Origin: Branchiibius hedensis
GTDB lineage: Bacteria; Actinomycetota; Actinomycetes; Actinomycetales; Dermatophilaceae
Direction: 5' to 3'
Length of the DNA stretch: 64,000 bases
Assembly (NCBI RefSeq): GCF_900108585.1
Contig: NZ_UESZ01000001.1
Location: forward strand, 2,542,001-2,606,000
Position 1 is the first letter of the stretch. Each line of letters begins with the position of its first letter. Position numbers and translations under genes: made by a program. This document shows, piece after piece, positions 62,020-64,000 of this stretch. The notes below the pieces were generated by a model. It made no database searches. It worked only from the letters and a program-made list of their open reading frames with translations, and had not been told where the DNA came from.

Positions 62020-62958
62020 TCAATGCCCCAGGTGCGCAGTCTTGCCCGACCGGCCGAGCGCCTCATCCGACTCGGCCCAGCTGTGCAGCCACGCCCGGAA
62101 GTCCGGCCCGATGTCGCGGTGGCGGACCGCCAACCGGACGACCGCCTTCAGGTAGTCCAGCCGGTCACCGGTGTCGTAACGCAGACCGCGGAAGATGACG
62201 CCGGTGACTCCGCCGCCCTTTGCGTCCGACCCGGCCAACTCCACGAGGGCGTCGGTCAGCTGAATCTCCCCGCCGCGGCCGGGTTTGGTGTGCTTGAGGA
62301 TGTCGAAGACCGACGGGTCGAGCACGTACCGGCCGATGATCGCCAGGTTGCTCGGTGCCTCGCCGACGGCCGGCTTCTCCACCAGGGATTTCACGCGCAC
62401 AACGTCACCGTCGAGGTCCTCGACCTCCGCGCAGCCGTAGAGGTGGATCTGGTCCTCGGGGACCTCCATCAACGCCACCACGGAGCCACCGAACTCGTGC
62501 CGCGCGGCGATCATGTCCAGCAGCAGGTGCTCGGTCTCGTCGATCAGGTCATCGCCCAGCAGCACCGCGAAGGGTTCGTTGCCGACGTGCGCCTCCGCGC
62601 ACAGCACAGCGTGCCCGAGTCCGAGCGGCTCGCCTTGGCGGATGAAGTGCACGTTGCCGAGGTTCGCGGACTTCTGCACCCGCGCCATCCGCAGCTTGTC
62701 GCCCTTCTTCTCCAGCGCCTGTTCTAGCTCCCAGTGCCGGTCGAAATGGTCCTCCAGCGCCGCCTTGTTGCGACCGGTCACCATCAACACGTCGTCGATG
62801 CCGGAGCGGTTGGCTTCCTCCACGACGTACTGGATGGCCGGTTTGTCGACGACCGGCAGCATCTCCTTGGGGATCGCCTTGCTGGCCGGCAGGAACCGGG
62901 TGCCCAGCCCCGCAGCGGGGATGACTGCCTTGCGGACCGGGTCCTCGATCGAGATCAT
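62020..62958 (-). CDS. galU: UTP--glucose-1-phosphate uridylyltransferase
   Basis: The 312-residue enzyme makes UDP-glucose. Motifs: VIPAAGLGTRFLPASKAIPKE, the binding Lys region MLPVVDKPAIQYVVEEA, FAVLLGDDLIDETEH, KSLVEKPAVGEAPSNLAIIG and DTGDRLDYLKAVV. It is followed at 3 bp by glp, an arrangement conserved across actinobacteria. Confidence 0.95.
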   Translation of the reverse strand: MISIEDPVRKAVIPAAGLGTRFLPASKAIPKEMLPVVDKPAIQYVVEEANRSGIDDVLMVTGRNKAALEDHFDRHWELEQALEKKGDKLRMARVQKSANLGNVHFIRQGEPLGLGHAVLCAEAHVGNEPFAVLLGDDLIDETEHLLLDMIAARHEFGGSVVALMEVPEDQIHLYGCAEVEDLDGDVVRVKSLVEKPAVGEAPSNLAIIGRYVLDPSVFDILKHTKPGRGGEIQLTDALVELAGSDAKGGGVTGVIFRGLRYDTGDRLDYLKAVVRLAVRHRDIGPDFRAWLHSWAESDEALGRSGKTAHLGH

Positions 62959-62992
62959 GCGCTCACCTTATGCGCTCAGCCACACTCATCAG

Positions 62993-63556
62993 GTGGACCA
63001 GTCAGAAGCTGCGGCGAAGGTCGCATTGCGCCGTGAGCTGCGCCGAGCCCGACGTGAGCGGGTCACCGCCGCCGACCAGGAGAGTCGCCGCGACCTGGGC
63101 CGCCGCCTGTCGGCGCACCTGATGGGAATGGTGTCTGATTCCCGTACGATGACCGTGGCGGTTTTCGAGTCCCTCCCGACCGAGCCGCCCACCGAGGAGA
63201 TCATCGCGGCGCTGCGAGTCGCCGGGCATCGGGTCATTGCCCCGATCCTGTTGGCGGACAAGGACCTGTCCTGGCGCGACCTGTCCAGCGGCCAGGACCT
63301 GGGCGTCGAGGGGATCGCCGACGCCACGGTCATCGTGCTGCCGGCACTTGCCGTCGATGTGCGCGGCCGCCGCCTCGGCCAGGGTGGCGGTTCCTACGAC
63401 CGGGCGCTGCTGCGAGCCGACCCCGAAGCGGTCCGGCTGGCAGTGGTGTTCGAGCAGGAGGTGCTGGACGCCGTACCTGCGGATGATCACGACCAACCGG
63501 TCGACGCGGTCTTGACCGCGGACCGGGGTGTGCGGCGCCTTCCCCTCGGCGACTGA
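62993..63556 (+). CDS. 5-formyltetrahydrofolate cyclo-ligase
   Basis: The 187-residue enzyme converts 5-formyl-THF to 5,10-methenyl-THF with ATP. Motifs: VALRRELRRARRERVTAA at the N terminus, VAVFESLPTEPPTEEII, and the substrate/phosphate loop RRLGQGGGSYDRALLR. GTG 62993 is the likely start; AGG overlaps it closely, and an upstream in-frame ATG lacks family similarity. It is divergent from galU. Confidence 0.9.
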   Translation: MDQSEAAAKVALRRELRRARRERVTAADQESRRDLGRRLSAHLMGMVSDSRTMTVAVFESLPTEPPTEEIIAALRVAGHRVIAPILLADKDLSWRDLSSGQDLGVEGIADATVIVLPALAVDVRGRRLGQGGGSYDRALLRADPEAVRLAVVFEQEVLDAVPADDHDQPVDAVLTADRGVRRLPLGD

Positions 63557-63600
63557 GAGAATCAGCGCACCGACCCCAACGCACGAGGAGGCCTGCCGCA

Positions 63601-64000
63601 TGCTGCCCTCCTCTCTGAGCGCCATCACGTCGTTCACGCCGGATGATCTGACCCGCACGTTGGTGATCGGTTCCCTGGTGCTGCTGGTCTCCGTAGCCGC
63701 GGTCCGACTGGCCAACAAGTCCGGCCTCCCGACGCTGCTGCTCTACCTGGGAATCGGTCTGGTGCTGGGTGAAGCCGGGCTCGGCATCCAGTTCAGCGAC
63801 CCGCGGTTGACGCAGGTTTTCGGGTATTCCGCCCTGGCGCTGATCCTGGCCGAGGGTGGCCTCACGACCAGTTGGAGCTCGATCCGGCGCAGTGTCGCGC
63901 CCGCAGCGGTGCTCTCGACGGTCGGCGTCCTGGTCTCGATCGCCGTCGTCGGTGTCGCTGCGCACTATCTGCTGAACCTGAACTGGCAGGTGGCCTTCCT
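63601..64000 (+). CDS. CPA1 family cation/proton antiporter (5' part only)
   Basis: The frame opens at ATG 63601 with GAGGAGG about eight bases upstream and runs off the window (133 residues). The N-terminal helices include LTRTLVIGSLVLLVSVAAVR, LPTLLLYLGIGLVLGEAGLG and SALALILAEGGLTTSWSSIR, typical of the potassium/proton (NhaP2/CvrA) branch of CPA1 transporters. The ion is inferred. Confidence 0.85.

Noticed and set aside
1-64000. CRISPR array or cas genes
   Set aside because: No regularly spaced repeats of the right length and no Cas-like frames were seen.

Overview
The window comes from a high-GC Gram-positive actinobacterium. A Micrococcales organism close to Dermacoccaceae or Intrasporangiaceae fits best, but the family is a guess. 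Evidence includes the order metG-tatD-rpf-rsmA-ispE, a DUF222/HNH (13E12-type) gene, a SigK/RskA pair, a bacterial protein O-mannosyltransferase beside rsmI, a Glp/GlpR division locus beside galU, and many apparently leaderless genes.

Layout. 1-4.05 kb: end of azlC, azlD, a DUF402 protein, a DHA2 drug exporter divergent from its MarR regulator, and a frameshifted small protein. 4.2-6.9 kb: DUF222/HNH endonuclease and class I aldolase. 6.9-11.6 kb: an NMT1/THI5-type ABC importer operon ending in a nucleoside hydrolase. 11.7-18.7 kb: ispE, rsmA, two tandem Rpf-type cell-wall hydrolases, tatD and metG. 18.75-22.2 kb: small membrane and redox or regulatory genes. 22.2-30.1 kb: a tight six-gene operon (ABC importer with a Cys-rich binding protein, YcnI, CopC-CopD, cystathionine beta-synthase-like enzyme) divergent from a second cysteine-synthase-like gene. 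30.1-37.5 kb: DUF2079 protein, rsmI, PMT, two bacterial PH proteins and a GlcD-like oxidase. 37.5-40.9 kb: sigK-rskA, a CHRD surface protein with a sortase-like tail, a class F sortase and a GNAT. 40.95-48.3 kb: a single-chain acyl-CoA carboxylase divergent from tetR-acyl-CoA ligase, then Ohr and an unknown protein.

From about 48.3 to 57.6 kb lies an eroded island ending at a tRNA-Ala(CGC) gene. It holds two serine-recombinase remnants, truncated gene ends, an intact OLD-family ATPase/TOPRIM nuclease, and a convergent AAA+ ATPase-subtilase pair. The subtilase is cut by a 1.1-kb IS481-type element with a perfect 6-bp target duplication; removing the element restores the frame and the catalytic serine. 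The pair looks like a defence-type module broken in this strain.

57.7-64 kb: GlpR/SepX, RimJ, MogA-like, MoaC, Glp (MoeA-like), GalU, 5-formyltetrahydrofolate cyclo-ligase and the start of a CPA1 antiporter. The housekeeping genes follow the same order as Mycobacterium tuberculosis Rv0992c-Rv1011, so the window reads as a conserved actinobacterial backbone with accessory blocks inserted into it.

The three most interesting candidates are the ABC-copper-cysteine operon, the SigK-controlled surface-protein/sortase cluster with two matching ECF promoters, and the IS-split AAA-subtilase pair beside an OLD nuclease. All functional claims come from reading the sequence; no database search was run.
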